From Virgibacillus natechei (GTDB taxonomy: Bacteria > Bacillota > Bacilli > Bacillales > Amphibacillaceae): 64,000 bases of DNA. Made by a program: the position numbers and the translations under genes. Position 1 is the stretch's first letter, and every line of letters starts with the position of its first letter. Of this stretch, positions 1 to 7,415 are shown piece after piece. The DNA lies in the NCBI RefSeq assembly GCF_026013645.1, contig NZ_CP110224.1:1302001-1366000 (forward strand), in the 5' to 3' direction. Under the pieces are notes generated by a model. It was not told where the DNA came from and made no database searches. It saw only the letters and a list, made by a program, of their open reading frames with translations.

Positions 1-105
1 ATTTCTTCTCATGATATAGTGCAAAAACAGGCAGAGGGTTGTAGTGATTCGATTCGTAAAGCTAAATTTGAAGATGTAGAGCAATTACTGCGATTCATGT
101 TATAA
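1..105 (+). CDS. C-terminal fragment of an unidentified protein
   Basis: An open frame enters from the left edge and ends at a TAA at 103-105, leaving 34 codons. The visible tail is hydrophilic and helical (ends EDVEQLLRFML). I do not recognise the family from so little sequence. No terminator hairpin follows directly; a dispersed repeat begins about 70 bases downstream. The reading frame could be a chance tail rather than a gene. Confidence 0.35.
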   Translation: MSSHDIVQKQAEGCSDSIRKAKFEDVEQLLRFML

Positions 106-174
106 TTTGGAAAAAAGTATGTGTAGTTATTAAATTGATGAGAGGGATTTATCAAATATTACATAGAATCAAGC

Positions 175-310
175 CAAAAGCGCAAGCGCCCGTTTAGCGA
201 CGTACGGAGGTGAAGGAAATCGCGCTAGTCGCTGGGCGCTGGAGCTGGACGTGGCTATTCCAGTATAGAAGTTATCCACAGCATTTAAATTCTATAGTAC
301 GCTATGCAAC
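175..310 (+). repeat. Dispersed repeat family R1, short copy
   Basis: Begins with AAAAGCGCAAGCGCCCGTTT and ends with the block GGGCGCTGGAGCTGGACGTG followed by a TTTAAATTCTATAG tail. Both ends recur at 31770-32331 and, inverted, at 35271-35650; the left end also recurs at 47984. This copy lacks the long centre of the others and has about 30 other bases instead. The GCGCCC and GGGCGC blocks can pair, so a transcript would fold back. No coding potential seen. Confidence 0.8.
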
Positions 311-311
311 T

Positions 312-348
312 AAAAAACCAGGCTACCCCAGTGGATAGCCTGGTTTTT
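312..348. terminator. Terminator after the CDF transporter gene
   Basis: Perfect stem AAAACCAGGCTA / TAGCCTGGTTTT with a 10-base loop. There are T residues on one side and A residues on the other, so it can act in both directions. It lies 15 bases past the stop codon of the minus-strand transporter gene. Confidence 0.85.
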
Positions 349-363
349 GTGAACAATGACAAT

Positions 364-1245
364 TCATGAATCAGTTTTTTCATTATACGGTTCAATATGG
401 ATATGTGCATACATGATAGTATGCTTTGTTGCTAGATAATTCTCAATACGATCCGTTATATCATGGCTTTCCTGCACATTAAGGTGCGGATCGACAAGAA
501 TCGTAATGTCAACAACTGATTGGTTTCCATGTATGCGTCCTTTAACGTCAACAACTTTTTTTACATCTGGATCCTTCGTAATACTTGTTCGTATCTCTTC
601 AAGCAGTTTTTCATCAAAACCGTCTGTTAATGTATGTGTTGCATCTTTAAAAATGTCCCAAGCTGTATTACAAATAATAATACCGACAAGCAGACCAGCT
701 AAAGGGTCCAACCAGAATAAGCCAAATTGCGCACCAATAATTCCAATGAAAGCACCAATACTAACAAGTGCATCAGCTCTGTTATCCTGTGCTGCTGCAT
801 ATAAGGCACCACTTTGCACTTTTTTGGCAAGTTTTAAATTGTACATATAAACGAAAAACATGATGATAGCAGATCCTATCGCAACCCAAGCTGTTAACAT
901 ATCCGGTTTCACAGATTCTAAGGATGCTACTTGTTGAAAGGATGAAATAATAACTTGGATACCGATAAGCACCATAATGAACGCTGCAAATAACGAAGCG
1001 ATTGTTTCTGCTCTATAATGGCCATAGTGATGATCTTCATCTGGTGGTTTTCTAGAAATTTTCAGGCCAATTAAAACGGCGACGGCGGCTATTACATCGG
1101 TGGCATTATTCAAACCATCTGCACGTAAAGCATCCGAGTTACCAATATTGGCAACAACTAATTTAACGACGGCAAGCACGAGATATGTAATAATACTGAC
1201 CCAAGCGCCTTTTTCTCCCTTTTTTAAATTATCGGTATGATTCAT
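364..1245 (-). CDS. mneP: Cation diffusion facilitator, MneP-like manganese exporter
   Basis: A 293-residue CDF-family transporter of the cytoplasmic membrane that exports a divalent metal in exchange for protons. It has an N-terminal membrane domain (roughly residues 14-200) and a cytoplasmic ferredoxin-like C-terminal domain. In the metal site TM2 carries ADGLNNATD (D43...D50) and TM5 carries DNRAD (D154, D158). The Asp-x3-Asp in TM5, where zinc CDFs have His-x3-Asp, is typical of manganese CDFs. The sequence closely resembles remembered B. subtilis MneP, including KPPDEDHHYGH and LTDGFD. I chose the ATG preceded by GGGAGGG, seven codons inside the longest frame. It is monocistronic. A large hairpin (1316-1359) lies upstream. 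Manganese specificity is inferred. Confidence 0.88.
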   Translation of the reverse strand: MNHTDNLKKGEKGAWVSIITYLVLAVVKLVVANIGNSDALRADGLNNATDVIAAVAVLIGLKISRKPPDEDHHYGHYRAETIASLFAAFIMVLIGIQVIISSFQQVASLESVKPDMLTAWVAIGSAIIMFFVYMYNLKLAKKVQSGALYAAAQDNRADALVSIGAFIGIIGAQFGLFWLDPLAGLLVGIIICNTAWDIFKDATHTLTDGFDEKLLEEIRTSITKDPDVKKVVDVKGRIHGNQSVVDITILVDPHLNVQESHDITDRIENYLATKHTIMYAHIHIEPYNEKTDS

Positions 1246-1315
1246 ATAATACCCTCCCATAATCATCTAACAGTCTAACAAAGTCGTAACTGGGGGTCTA
1301 GAGAAACATTTAAGG

Positions 1316-1359
1316 CCTTCGTTACTTATTTTGTCATAGTCAAAATAAGTTTACGAAGG
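1316..1359. promoter_or_regulatory. Large inverted repeat upstream of the CDF gene
   Basis: Arms CCTTCGT-t-ACTTATTTTG and CAAAATAAGT-tt-ACGAAGG flank a 7-base loop: 17 pairs with a small asymmetric bulge. It sits 70-115 bases upstream of the CDF start and 140 bases upstream of the divergent IDEAL-domain gene. No T-run follows on either strand, which argues against a simple terminator. It could be an operator or a 5' leader structure; the binding partner is unknown. Confidence 0.6.
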
Positions 1360-1496
1360 AAAAAATAGCGATAGAAATTCTATAAACTTAATGTACCTCT
1401 CGATTGAAAAGAAATTCACCAATTATAAGTATATAATGTTGCAATTATTTGTGAAATTTAAGATAATAGAAAAAAGTAGCAAAGGGGGCGTGTTCC

Positions 1497-1730
1497 ATGA
1501 AACAGGAAAAACTGATGTACCGATTTTATCGGTACGAAGGTAAAACCCTTCAAGCTAAAAGAAAAATCCCATTTGAAATAGAACTAACGGCTCGACTGCT
1601 ATTGGATGAGCTGTGCTTTAACTGGAACAAAAATAAATTAGAATCTGAAATTAACGACTCGATTGAGACCAGAAATGAAGATGAATTTATAAAATTAAGT
1701 GAATTATTCAAACAATATGTTTGGGAGTAA
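1497..1730 (+). CDS. IDEAL-domain small protein
   Basis: A 77-residue cytoplasmic protein with an IDEAL domain (about residues 28-75). The hallmark pattern is ARLLLDELCFNWNKNKLE followed by an acidic SIETRNEDEFIKLSEL segment that replaces the classic IDEAL core. The family is found in Bacillales and includes YpiB-type and other short proteins; some members are adaptor or regulatory proteins, but no function can be assigned here. The ATG is preceded by AAAGGGGG with good spacing. A hairpin terminator follows, so it is monocistronic. Confidence 0.72.
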   Translation: MKQEKLMYRFYRYEGKTLQAKRKIPFEIELTARLLLDELCFNWNKNKLESEINDSIETRNEDEFIKLSELFKQYVWE

Positions 1731-1743
1731 CGTACAAACCTAG

Positions 1744-1774
1744 AATAGCCTTACCTCATGGTGAGGCTATTTTG
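1744..1774 (+). terminator. Terminator after the IDEAL-domain gene
   Basis: Stem AATAGCCT-t-ACC / GGT-g-AGGCTATT with a TCAT loop and a short T-run (TTTTG). It starts 13 bases after the stop codon. Confidence 0.75.
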
Positions 1775-1832
1775 ATGATTGGATAGGTGTCATTTATCAT
1801 ATATAATAATACCAATATTAAGGTGGGAAGTC

Positions 1833-2298
1833 ATGGGGGAAAATCAATCAATTATACATAACCAGAATCAAGTGCTGCTTTATGTTTTGTTGTTTTCTAT
1901 ATGTTTAGGAGTAGGTGTGGAAATAATCGTTGGGGCACCAATAGAAAATCTATTGGCACTTGGTTTCGGTGGAGGGTTGACCGTAGTACTTATTGGTGTA
2001 TTTCAGTATAAACAGCAACGAGTATTTCTACTACAACAGATAGTACAAATCAATTATTGAATAAAATGATGGATTCTTTTACGAGAAGTACTGCTGATGG
2101 CGAAGCGTTAAAAGACTTATCGCTCAAAGGAAAACAATCCATGGATGAATTAACAGGAACAAAGGATGGTTTCCAACAATCCTTTGAAAAGCTAATAGGT
2201 AATATGGATCATCTTGTCCAAAAATTAGATGAAAACAATAGCTTCACCGTAAAAATACAAGACATTGCTGAACAAACAAATCTGCTAGCAGTCAACTA
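1833..2298 (+). pseudogene. Methyl-accepting chemotaxis protein, broken
   Basis: The N-terminal part of a short membrane chemoreceptor. The ATG at 1833 follows AAGGTGG and is followed by two hydrophobic segments (about residues 15-35 and 40-58). The frame shifts once near 2010-2020: the first frame stops at 2060, while the next carries TSISTTTDSTNQLLNKMMDS and continues as coiled coil to IQDIAEQTNLLA, the start of the receptor signalling tip. There the IscB element interrupts it. The remaining half (normally NAAIEAARAGE onward) is not found beyond the element, so the gene has a frameshift, an insertion and a lost 3' half. It cannot make a functional receptor. Confidence 0.8.
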
Positions 2299-2543
2299 CC
2301 CACCACCGACTTTATAGTCTGATTGAAGTGGGGGCTTGAAAAAAGCCCTTAGTTGTCTAGCCTAAGTCTTCATTGACTACGTTGGTTTGGCTATCACACC
2401 CTCGGATGATACCCTAGTCCGTTGCTCTGTGCAGGCGCTGTAATAGTTCTAAATGGGTAGGAACGGTCAACCTGACTTTGGCTTTTTAGCAAAGCCATAC
2501 CAACATTGGCGAAGGGTAACTACTCTGAGAGGAGGAACACTCC
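2299..2543 (+). ncRNA. Predicted omega-RNA (guide scaffold) of IscB
   Basis: The 245 bases between the element's left end and the iscB ATG contain no plausible gene but many nested stems: GACT/AGTC (2308-2319), CCCAC/GTGGG (2299-2332), GGGCTT/AAGCCC (2332-2348), TAGCC/GGCTA (2358-2393), GGCTTT/AAAGCC (2480-2496) and CTCT/AGAG (2523-2531). The 3' end AGGAGGAAC, which also serves as the iscB ribosome binding site, resembles the end of known IscB omega-RNAs. In that family the scaffold is this long, lies directly upstream of iscB, and the guide is the roughly 16 bases of flanking DNA 5' of the left end; here that would be chemoreceptor sequence. Function is inferred from family knowledge. Confidence 0.75.
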
Positions 2544-3818
2544 ATGGTAGTGTTCGTTATCAACAAACATGGCAATCCTTTGATGCCATGTAAACCAAGA
2601 AAAGCTCGGGTTTTACTGAAAGAAAAGAAAGCAAAGATTGTATCTCACAACCCTTTTACGATTCAATTACTGTATGGAAGCAGTGGATATACGCAAGAGG
2701 TGAATATCGGGGTGGATCTGGGAGCCAAACATGTTGGCATCGCTATTACGAGTGACGACAAGGTACTAGCTAAGGGAGAAGTAGAACTTCGACAGGATGT
2801 TAAAGCTGCCATTGATACCAGAAGAACTTACAGGCGATCCAGAAGAAACCGGAAAACACGTTATCGTAAACCGCGTTTTCAAAACCGCAACCGGGAGAAA
2901 GGATGGTTGCCTCCGAGTATCCAAAGCCGGGTGGAAAATACCTTCTTTTGGATCGACAAGTTTTACGATCTTGTGCCAAACACTAAGTTAACCATAGAGG
3001 TTGGCAAATTCGATGTGCAAAAGATGATCGACCCAGACATTGCCGGGGTTACCTACCAACAGGGTCAGACGTATGGCTATCATGACGTGCGTTACTTTGT
3101 ATTTGCAAGGGATAACTATACATGTCACGTGTGCAAACAGAAAGGCAAAATTCTGAACACCCATCACCTTATATATCGCTCACATGGGGGTTCCAATCGG
3201 GCAGATAACCTGGTTACCGTTTGTACAGACTGTCACACACATGAGAACCATCAGAACGGAAGCATTCTTTGGAAGTGGATGATCGAAGGAAAAAGGTTGC
3301 CACAATACAAAGAAGGGCCGTTCATGAATAGCTTTCGCAGGAGGGTATTTTTCAAGTATCCACACGCAGCAATCACGTATGGATCAGTAACTACGCCAAA
3401 GCGTAAAGAACTGGGATTGGAAAAAAGCCATATGAATGATGCGATTGCGATCAGTGGCATTCCATTCATCAAAGAAAACACCGGAGACATTTTCAACATC
3501 AAGCAATTTCGGAAAAAGAAGCGATCTCTTCATGAGGCAACGGCTAGAAAAGGACGTAAAACGAAAAACACAACGAGTAAACGAAACGAAAAAAACAAGA
3601 AATACCTCAATGGATTTTATTTGAATGACAAAGTAAGGGTATATGAAACAACCGGCTACATTACAGGATTTACAGGGACAAGTGGGGCTTACGTTAAGTC
3701 CATCGAAGGGGATTATATCACCATGCCCAATAAAAGTTATAAACAGGTTGGTCTCAAAGACTTGAAACGAATTAGCCATAACAACAATTGGCAGTTTGAC
3801 CAGAAGGCATTTGGCTGA
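2544..3818 (+). CDS. iscB: IscB RNA-guided nuclease (HNH/RuvC)
   Basis: A 424-residue IscB protein, the family ancestral to Cas9. In order: PLMP domain (residues 1-33, GNPLMPCKPRKARVLL); RuvC-I with D58 in IGVDLGAKHVG; arginine-rich bridge helix (about 93-111); RuvC-II with E152 in TIEVGKFD; HNH domain (about 190-235) with Cys pairs CHVC and CTDC and catalytic H207/H208, N222, H231; RuvC-III with H296 and D299 in HMNDAIAIS; then a basic tail and a C-terminal small beta domain (about 358-410) expected to bind the target-adjacent motif. All catalytic residues of both nuclease domains are present and the frame is intact. The ATG follows GAGGAGG with 8-base spacing. The element's right-end hairpin follows the gene. 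Confidence 0.93.
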   Translation: MVVFVINKHGNPLMPCKPRKARVLLKEKKAKIVSHNPFTIQLLYGSSGYTQEVNIGVDLGAKHVGIAITSDDKVLAKGEVELRQDVKAAIDTRRTYRRSRRNRKTRYRKPRFQNRNREKGWLPPSIQSRVENTFFWIDKFYDLVPNTKLTIEVGKFDVQKMIDPDIAGVTYQQGQTYGYHDVRYFVFARDNYTCHVCKQKGKILNTHHLIYRSHGGSNRADNLVTVCTDCHTHENHQNGSILWKWMIEGKRLPQYKEGPFMNSFRRRVFFKYPHAAITYGSVTTPKRKELGLEKSHMNDAIAISGIPFIKENTGDIFNIKQFRKKKRSLHEATARKGRKTKNTTSKRNEKNKKYLNGFYLNDKVRVYETTGYITGFTGTSGAYVKSIEGDYITMPNKSYKQVGLKDLKRISHNNNWQFDQKAFG

Positions 3819-3834
3819 CGCCAACCGAAATTCA

Positions 3835-3887
3835 TCTCCCACCTACTCACCTGAGCTATCGCCATTCACATTCCTTGAGGTGGGAGA
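3835..3887 (+). repeat. Right-end hairpin of the IscB element
   Basis: Ten-base perfect arms TCTCCCACCT and AGGTGGGAGA separated by a 33-base loop, followed by CTTTTTTCGG. The position, 16 bases after the iscB stop, fits a right-end recognition hairpin of IS605-type elements. It may also terminate the iscB transcript. Confidence 0.7.
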
Positions 3888-3924
3888 CTTTTTTCGGAGT
3901 GCTGTTAAAAAAGAGGTGAAATTA

Positions 3925-4077
3925 TTGCGCATAAATAGTTTACGACGAGTGTTATACAAGATCTCCAGAATTTTGGGAGATGTGAACGCAGTTAAGAAAG
4001 GAAGAGTGGGGAAGCGGGTTGGCAGAAGAGTAGCAGGCAGGGCTTCTGGAAAATTATTAAGGAATCTTTTTAAATAA
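3925..4077 (+). CDS. Small very basic conserved protein
   Basis: A 50-residue protein starting at a TTG preceded by GAGGTGA. It is rich in Arg/Lys and Gly with the segment RRVLYKISRILGDVNAVKKG and ends GKLLRNLFK. I remember similar short proteins annotated as hypothetical in many Bacilli (core GDVNAVKKGK); their role is unknown, and the charge suggests nucleic-acid binding. It starts about 30 bases past the right end of the IscB element. A longer frame upstream runs through the element's hairpin and is not credible as coding. No partner gene follows. Confidence 0.65.
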   Translation: MRINSLRRVLYKISRILGDVNAVKKGRVGKRVGRRVAGRASGKLLRNLFK

Positions 4078-4152
4078 AATAAGTGAGAAACCTGACCATC
4101 ATTGAGGTTAAGTTAGCAGTGGAAATATGGAAGACTCCTGTGGGAACAAAGG

Positions 4153-4188
4153 TCTTCGGTGGGACGAGTAAGCGCAGTCCCAGTCCCT
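4153..4188 (+). repeat. Small REP-like hairpin repeat R2
   Basis: TCTTCGGTGGGACGAGTAAG followed by CGCAGTCCCAGTCCC. The core folds as TGGGAC / GTCCCA around an 11-base loop. The same unit recurs at about 32605 and 32631, and around 58268 (inverted) and 58508, always between genes. It occupies the space between the small basic gene and fumC. Confidence 0.75.
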
Positions 4189-4210
4189 GCACGTGTTTGA
4201 AGTCCTTACT

Positions 4211-4230
4211 AAAAATATCCTGATATTTTT
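4211..4230. promoter_or_regulatory. Perfect palindrome upstream of fumC
   Basis: AAAAATATC-CT-GATATTTTT is a 9-base perfect inverted repeat lying 24 bases upstream of the predicted fumC -35 box. It could be an operator or a weak terminator for transcription arriving from the left. The binding protein is not known. Confidence 0.35.
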
Positions 4231-4253
4231 AAAGAGAGCAATTATGAAATGGA

Positions 4254-4281
4254 TTCAAAGATGTTAAAAATTTGATACAAT
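4254..4281 (+). promoter_or_regulatory. Predicted sigma-A promoter of fumC
   Basis: TTCAAA (4254-4259), 16-base spacer, TACAAT (4276-4281), about 50 bases before the fumC start codon. Matches are moderate. Confidence 0.45.
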
Positions 4282-4329
4282 AGAAGAGAAGTTCCAGATT
4301 AGTACCATAGACATAGGGAGGAAATGATG

Positions 4330-5715
4330 ATGGATTTTCGAGTAGAAAAAGATACAATAGGGGAAATAAACGTACCTGCTGATAAATATTGGGGGGCGCA
4401 AACACAACGTAGCAAACAAAACTTCCCGATTGGAAATGAAGAAATGCCGTTAGAAGTTATTAAAGCGTTTGCTATTTTAAAGAAAAGTGCTGCCAAAGCG
4501 AATAGCGATTTAGGCTTATTGGAACCTAAAAAGGCTGAGGCTATTGCATATGCTGCAGAACAAATAATAAATGATAAATTAAATGATCATTTTCCGTTGG
4601 TTGTGTGGCAAACAGGTAGTGGTACACAATCGAATATGAATGTTAATGAAGTAATGGCCTATGTAGGAAATCAATGGTTGGAGGAAGAAGGAAGCGACAT
4701 AAAGCTTCATCCGAATGATGATATTAATAAATCGCAGAGTTCCAACGATACATATCCAACAGCAATGCATATCGCTTCTGTTTTAAAGCTTGATGATACG
4801 GTGCTTCCTGCAGTGCGTACATTAAAAAATACGTTAGAGACAAAAGTTGAAGCGTTTCAGGATATTGTGAAAATCGGCCGGACACATTTGCAGGATGCAA
4901 CACCATTAACACTCGGCCAGGAAATAAGCGGCTGGCATCGCATGCTTGAAAAGTCCGAAATGATGATTAACGAAAGCAAGCATTATCTAAAGGAACTTGC
5001 TATTGGTGGAACAGCTGTAGGGACAGGATTAAATGCTCATCCTGAGTTTTCAAATCGTGTTTGTGATGCGATTAATGAATTCACTGGAAAAGATTTTACC
5101 TCTGCAGAAAATAAATTCCATGCTCTAACTAGTCATGATGAGACCGTTTATGCACATGGAGCTTTAAAGGCTTTGGCTGCAGATATGCTTAAAATAGCCA
5201 ATGACGTCCGTTGGTTAGCAAGTGGCCCGCGAAGTGGAATAGGAGAGATCACTATTCCAGCAAATGAACCTGGAAGCTCCATTATGCCAGGAAAAGTTAA
5301 TCCAACACAAAGTGAAGCAGTAACAATGGTAGTTGCACAAGTTATGGGAAATGATGCAACAATTGGTTTTGGAGCAAGCCAAGGTAATTTTGAGCTTAAC
5401 GTATTTAAACCAGTAATTGCCTATAATTTCCTACAATCTAGCCAAATTCTCGCAGACAGTATTCTTTCATTTGATGAACGCTGTGCACAAGGTATTGAGC
5501 CGAATCATGAACAGATTGAAAAATATTTAAATGATTCATTGATGCTCGTAACGGCATTAAATCCTCATATTGGTTATGAAAATGCAGCTAAAATTGCAAA
5601 GAAAGCATTCGATGATAACTCTACTTTAAAAGAGACAGCGGTAGAACTGGGATTACTAACGGAAGAAGAATTTGAGAAATATGTAAACCCAGAAGAAATG
5701 ACATATCCAAAATAA
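4330..5715 (+). CDS. fumC: Fumarate hydratase, class II
   Basis: A 461-residue cytoplasmic enzyme that interconverts fumarate and L-malate in the citric acid cycle; class II enzymes are homotetramers without an iron-sulfur cluster. Visible signatures are the N-terminal [53 protein letters not shown] and the superfamily signature [15 protein letters not shown] with its catalytic serine loop. Full length for the family. Three ATGs occur in a row; I chose the third, which has the best spacing to AGGGAGG and matches where homologues begin (MDFRVEKD). It is flanked by a promoter-like sequence and a strong terminator, so monocistronic. Confidence 0.95.
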   Translation: MDFRVEKDTIGEINVPADKYWGAQTQRSKQNFPIGNEEMPLEVIKAFAILKKSAAKANSDLGLLEPKKAEAIAYAAEQIINDKLNDHFPLVVWQTGSGTQSNMNVNEVMAYVGNQWLEEEGSDIKLHPNDDINKSQSSNDTYPTAMHIASVLKLDDTVLPAVRTLKNTLETKVEAFQDIVKIGRTHLQDATPLTLGQEISGWHRMLEKSEMMINESKHYLKELAIGGTAVGTGLNAHPEFSNRVCDAINEFTGKDFTSAENKFHALTSHDETVYAHGALKALAADMLKIANDVRWLASGPRSGIGEITIPANEPGSSIMPGKVNPTQSEAVTMVVAQVMGNDATIGFGASQGNFELNVFKPVIAYNFLQSSQILADSILSFDERCAQGIEPNHEQIEKYLNDSLMLVTALNPHIGYENAAKIAKKAFDDNSTLKETAVELGLLTEEEFEKYVNPEEMTYPK

Positions 5716-5721
5716 TTAAAA

Positions 5722-5759
5722 ATGGTTATTCCATCTTAGATGGAATAACCATTTTTTTC
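5722..5759 (+). terminator. fumC terminator
   Basis: AATGGTTATTCCATC / GATGGAATAACCATT with a TTA loop and a run of seven T, seven bases after the stop. Confidence 0.92.
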
Positions 5760-5845
5760 TTCCTTAGTTATCACAATTTACCAGTGAAAAATCGTGATAA
5801 GTTCAACGGATCTGTGAACAATACTTATTACAGGAGGTGATAGAC

Positions 5846-6043
5846 ATGGCAAATAATAATAATTCAAATCAACTAGTTGTACCTGGCGTACAACAAGCAC
5901 TTGATCAAATGAAAACTGAAATTGCTCAGGAATTTGGCGTTAATTTAGGTGCTGATTCAACATCACGTTCTAACGGTTCTGTTGGTGGAGAAATTACAAA
6001 ACGACTTGTTCAATCTGCTCAACAACAAATGAATGGACAATAA
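5846..6043 (+). CDS. Small acid-soluble spore protein, alpha/beta type
   Basis: A 65-residue DNA-binding spore protein of the alpha/beta SASP family. These proteins saturate spore DNA, protect it from UV and chemicals, and are degraded at germination. The two conserved segments are present: TEIAQEFGV, which includes the Gpr protease cleavage site, and [16 protein letters not shown]. An Asn-rich N terminus (ANNNNSNQ) precedes them. The ATG is placed after AGGAGGTGAT. Expression in the forespore from a sigma-G promoter is expected; upstream TGATAAG-N17-CAATACTT is only a weak match. This gene shows that the organism sporulates. Confidence 0.95.
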   Translation: MANNNNSNQLVVPGVQQALDQMKTEIAQEFGVNLGADSTSRSNGSVGGEITKRLVQSAQQQMNGQ

Positions 6044-6090
6044 TCTAAATAATGGTGGCTACTAGAGAGTTCAAAGTCCTAGTTTAAATG

Positions 6091-6129
6091 AAGTAGAGGG
6101 AAGGTTCTCATTAGCCTTTCCTCTACTTT
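6091..6129 (+). terminator. Terminator after the spore protein gene
   Basis: AAGTAGAGG-g-AAGG / CCTT-t-CCTCTACTT with an AT-rich loop. The T-tract is short (TTTGATTT). Confidence 0.7.
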
Positions 6130-6187
6130 GATTTATCGCAGTTTAATGGATAAGTCGGCACTGCTGAAGGAAGTTTTACTTTGAAAG

Positions 6188-6211
6188 AAGAGGTGACACT
6201 CGTCACCTCTT
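6188..6211 (-). terminator. Hairpin after msmX
   Basis: AAGAGGTGAC / GTCACCTCTT with a four-base loop, about 40 bases past the msmX stop. On the minus strand it is followed only by CTTTC, so the T-tract is weak. Confidence 0.55.
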
Positions 6212-6248
6212 CCTCTCAATTTTGCGGGCAATATGCACCAATTGGATT

Positions 6249-7346
6249 TTATTTTATCCGTAATTCTGTTTCTTGATCAAAAAAGTGTACGTTATTCATA
6301 TCAAAGCCTAATTCGATAGTTGATTCACCTGATATATCTGATCGCGAATCAACTCGTGCAACAAACTCCTGCTCCTTCACTTTAGAGTATAGATAGGTTT
6401 CTGCTCCCATTAATTCAGCAACATCAATTTCCGCGTTTATTTTTGTATTTGGTGAAGCTTCAAGAAATGCTGGTTCGTCATGAATATCTTCTGGACGAAT
6501 ACCTAAAGTAATTTCTTTATCAACATAGCCTTGTCCACGCAATGTCTTCATTTTACCTTCTGGTATCTGTATTTTTATATCTTCCATTTCGAAGTATCCA
6601 TCTGTTAGTTTTCCGGTAAAGAAATTCATGGAAGGTGAACCAATAAATCCTCCAACAAATACGTTATCAGGGCTTTCATAAACATCTTTCGGTGCACCAA
6701 CTTGTTGGATAAATCCATCTTTCATAACGACGAGACGAGTTGCCATCGTCATTGCTTCTGTTTGGTCATGGGTTACATAGATAGTGGTTGTTTTTAACCG
6801 TCTATGAAGCTTTTGAATTTCTGCACGCATTTGTACACGTAATTTAGCATCTAAGTTTGATAAGGGCTCATCCATTAAGAATACTTTGGCATCTCGAACA
6901 ATCGCGCGTCCTAGTGCTACACGCTGTCTTTGTCCACCAGATAAGGCCTTTGGTTTACGATCCAAGTATCCCCCTAGACCTAAAATGTCAGCAGCATTAT
7001 TCACGCGATCTGTAATTTCATCTTTTTTAAATTTACGAAGTTTTAAACCGAATGCCATATTATCATATACGTTCATATGTGGATACAAAGCATAGTTCTG
7101 GAAGACCATCGCAATGTCACGGTCTTTCGGTGCAACATCATTCATTTTTTTATCATTGATGTAGAGCTCGCCCTCTGAAATTTCTTCAAGGCCTGCAATC
7201 ATCCGTAACGTGGTTGATTTCCCGCAACCAGAAGGACCAACAAATACAATAAATTCTTTATCCGTAACATTTAAATTAAAGTCATCTACGGCAACAACAC
7301 TTTTATCATATGTTTTTTGGATATTTTCCAAACGTAATTCAGCCAT
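6249..7346 (-). CDS. msmX: Multi-sugar ABC transporter ATPase MsmX
   Basis: A 365-residue ATP-binding subunit of the MalK/UgpC/MsmX type, which energises several carbohydrate importers at the inner face of the membrane. Walker A is GPSGCGKST (residues 37-45), the signature ALSGGQRQR, Walker [13 protein letters not shown] and the switch histidine in [10 protein letters not shown]. The C-terminal third is a TOBE/OB domain (GIRPEDIH). No permease or binding protein is adjacent, as expected for a shared ATPase. The ATG follows GGAGGGG. A cre-like sequence (7364-7377) lies between promoter and start, suggesting CcpA control. The PucR-type regulator lies immediately upstream in the same orientation, as remembered for B. 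subtilis yxkF-msmX. Confidence 0.92.
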   Translation of the reverse strand: MAELRLENIQKTYDKSVVAVDDFNLNVTDKEFIVFVGPSGCGKSTTLRMIAGLEEISEGELYINDKKMNDVAPKDRDIAMVFQNYALYPHMNVYDNMAFGLKLRKFKKDEITDRVNNAADILGLGGYLDRKPKALSGGQRQRVALGRAIVRDAKVFLMDEPLSNLDAKLRVQMRAEIQKLHRRLKTTTIYVTHDQTEAMTMATRLVVMKDGFIQQVGAPKDVYESPDNVFVGGFIGSPSMNFFTGKLTDGYFEMEDIKIQIPEGKMKTLRGQGYVDKEITLGIRPEDIHDEPAFLEASPNTKINAEIDVAELMGAETYLYSKVKEQEFVARVDSRSDISGESTIELGFDMNNVHFFDQETELRIK

Positions 7347-7363
7347 TCTATCCCCTCCATTTA

Positions 7364-7377
7364 TGTAAGCGTTTTAC
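7364..7377 (+). promoter_or_regulatory. Candidate cre (CcpA) site upstream of msmX
   Basis: TGTAAGCGTTTTAC matches 12 of 14 positions of the cre consensus TGWAANCGNTNWCA. It lies 18 bases from the msmX ATG, a roadblock-type position, which suits a sugar-uptake ATPase. Confidence 0.5.
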
Positions 7378-7415
7378 TATACTAAGTATATAAAAGTAGA
7401 GGATAATAAGAAATA

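Larger units (their letters stand above)
2299..3895 (+). mobile_element. IS200/IS605-like element carrying iscB (no tnpA)
   Basis: The element holds only iscB and its upstream noncoding RNA; no Y1 transposase tnpA is present, so it would have to be mobilised in trans. The left end is the imperfect hairpin at 2299-2332 (CCCAC...GTGGG enclosing GACT-TTAT-AGTC). The right end has a long-loop hairpin TCTCCCACCT / AGGTGGGAGA (3835-3887) followed by TTTTTTCGG. Subterminal hairpins and the absence of terminal inverted repeats or target duplication fit IS605-type single-strand transposition. Boundaries are uncertain by about 10 bases. It sits in a chemoreceptor gene at the signalling-tip codons. Confidence 0.78.

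Noticed and set aside
506..850. 114-codon plus-strand open frame over the CDF gene
   Set aside because: Antisense to a clearly conserved transporter, with no ribosome binding site; a shadow of codon bias.
3384..3842. 152-codon minus-strand frame inside iscB
   Set aside because: Lies opposite conserved RuvC-III and C-terminal codons and has no ribosome binding site or family features.
3796..3924. Upstream extension of the small basic protein
   Set aside because: Runs through the IscB element's right-end hairpin; the TTG at 3925 has a proper ribosome binding site and gives a protein matching remembered homologues.
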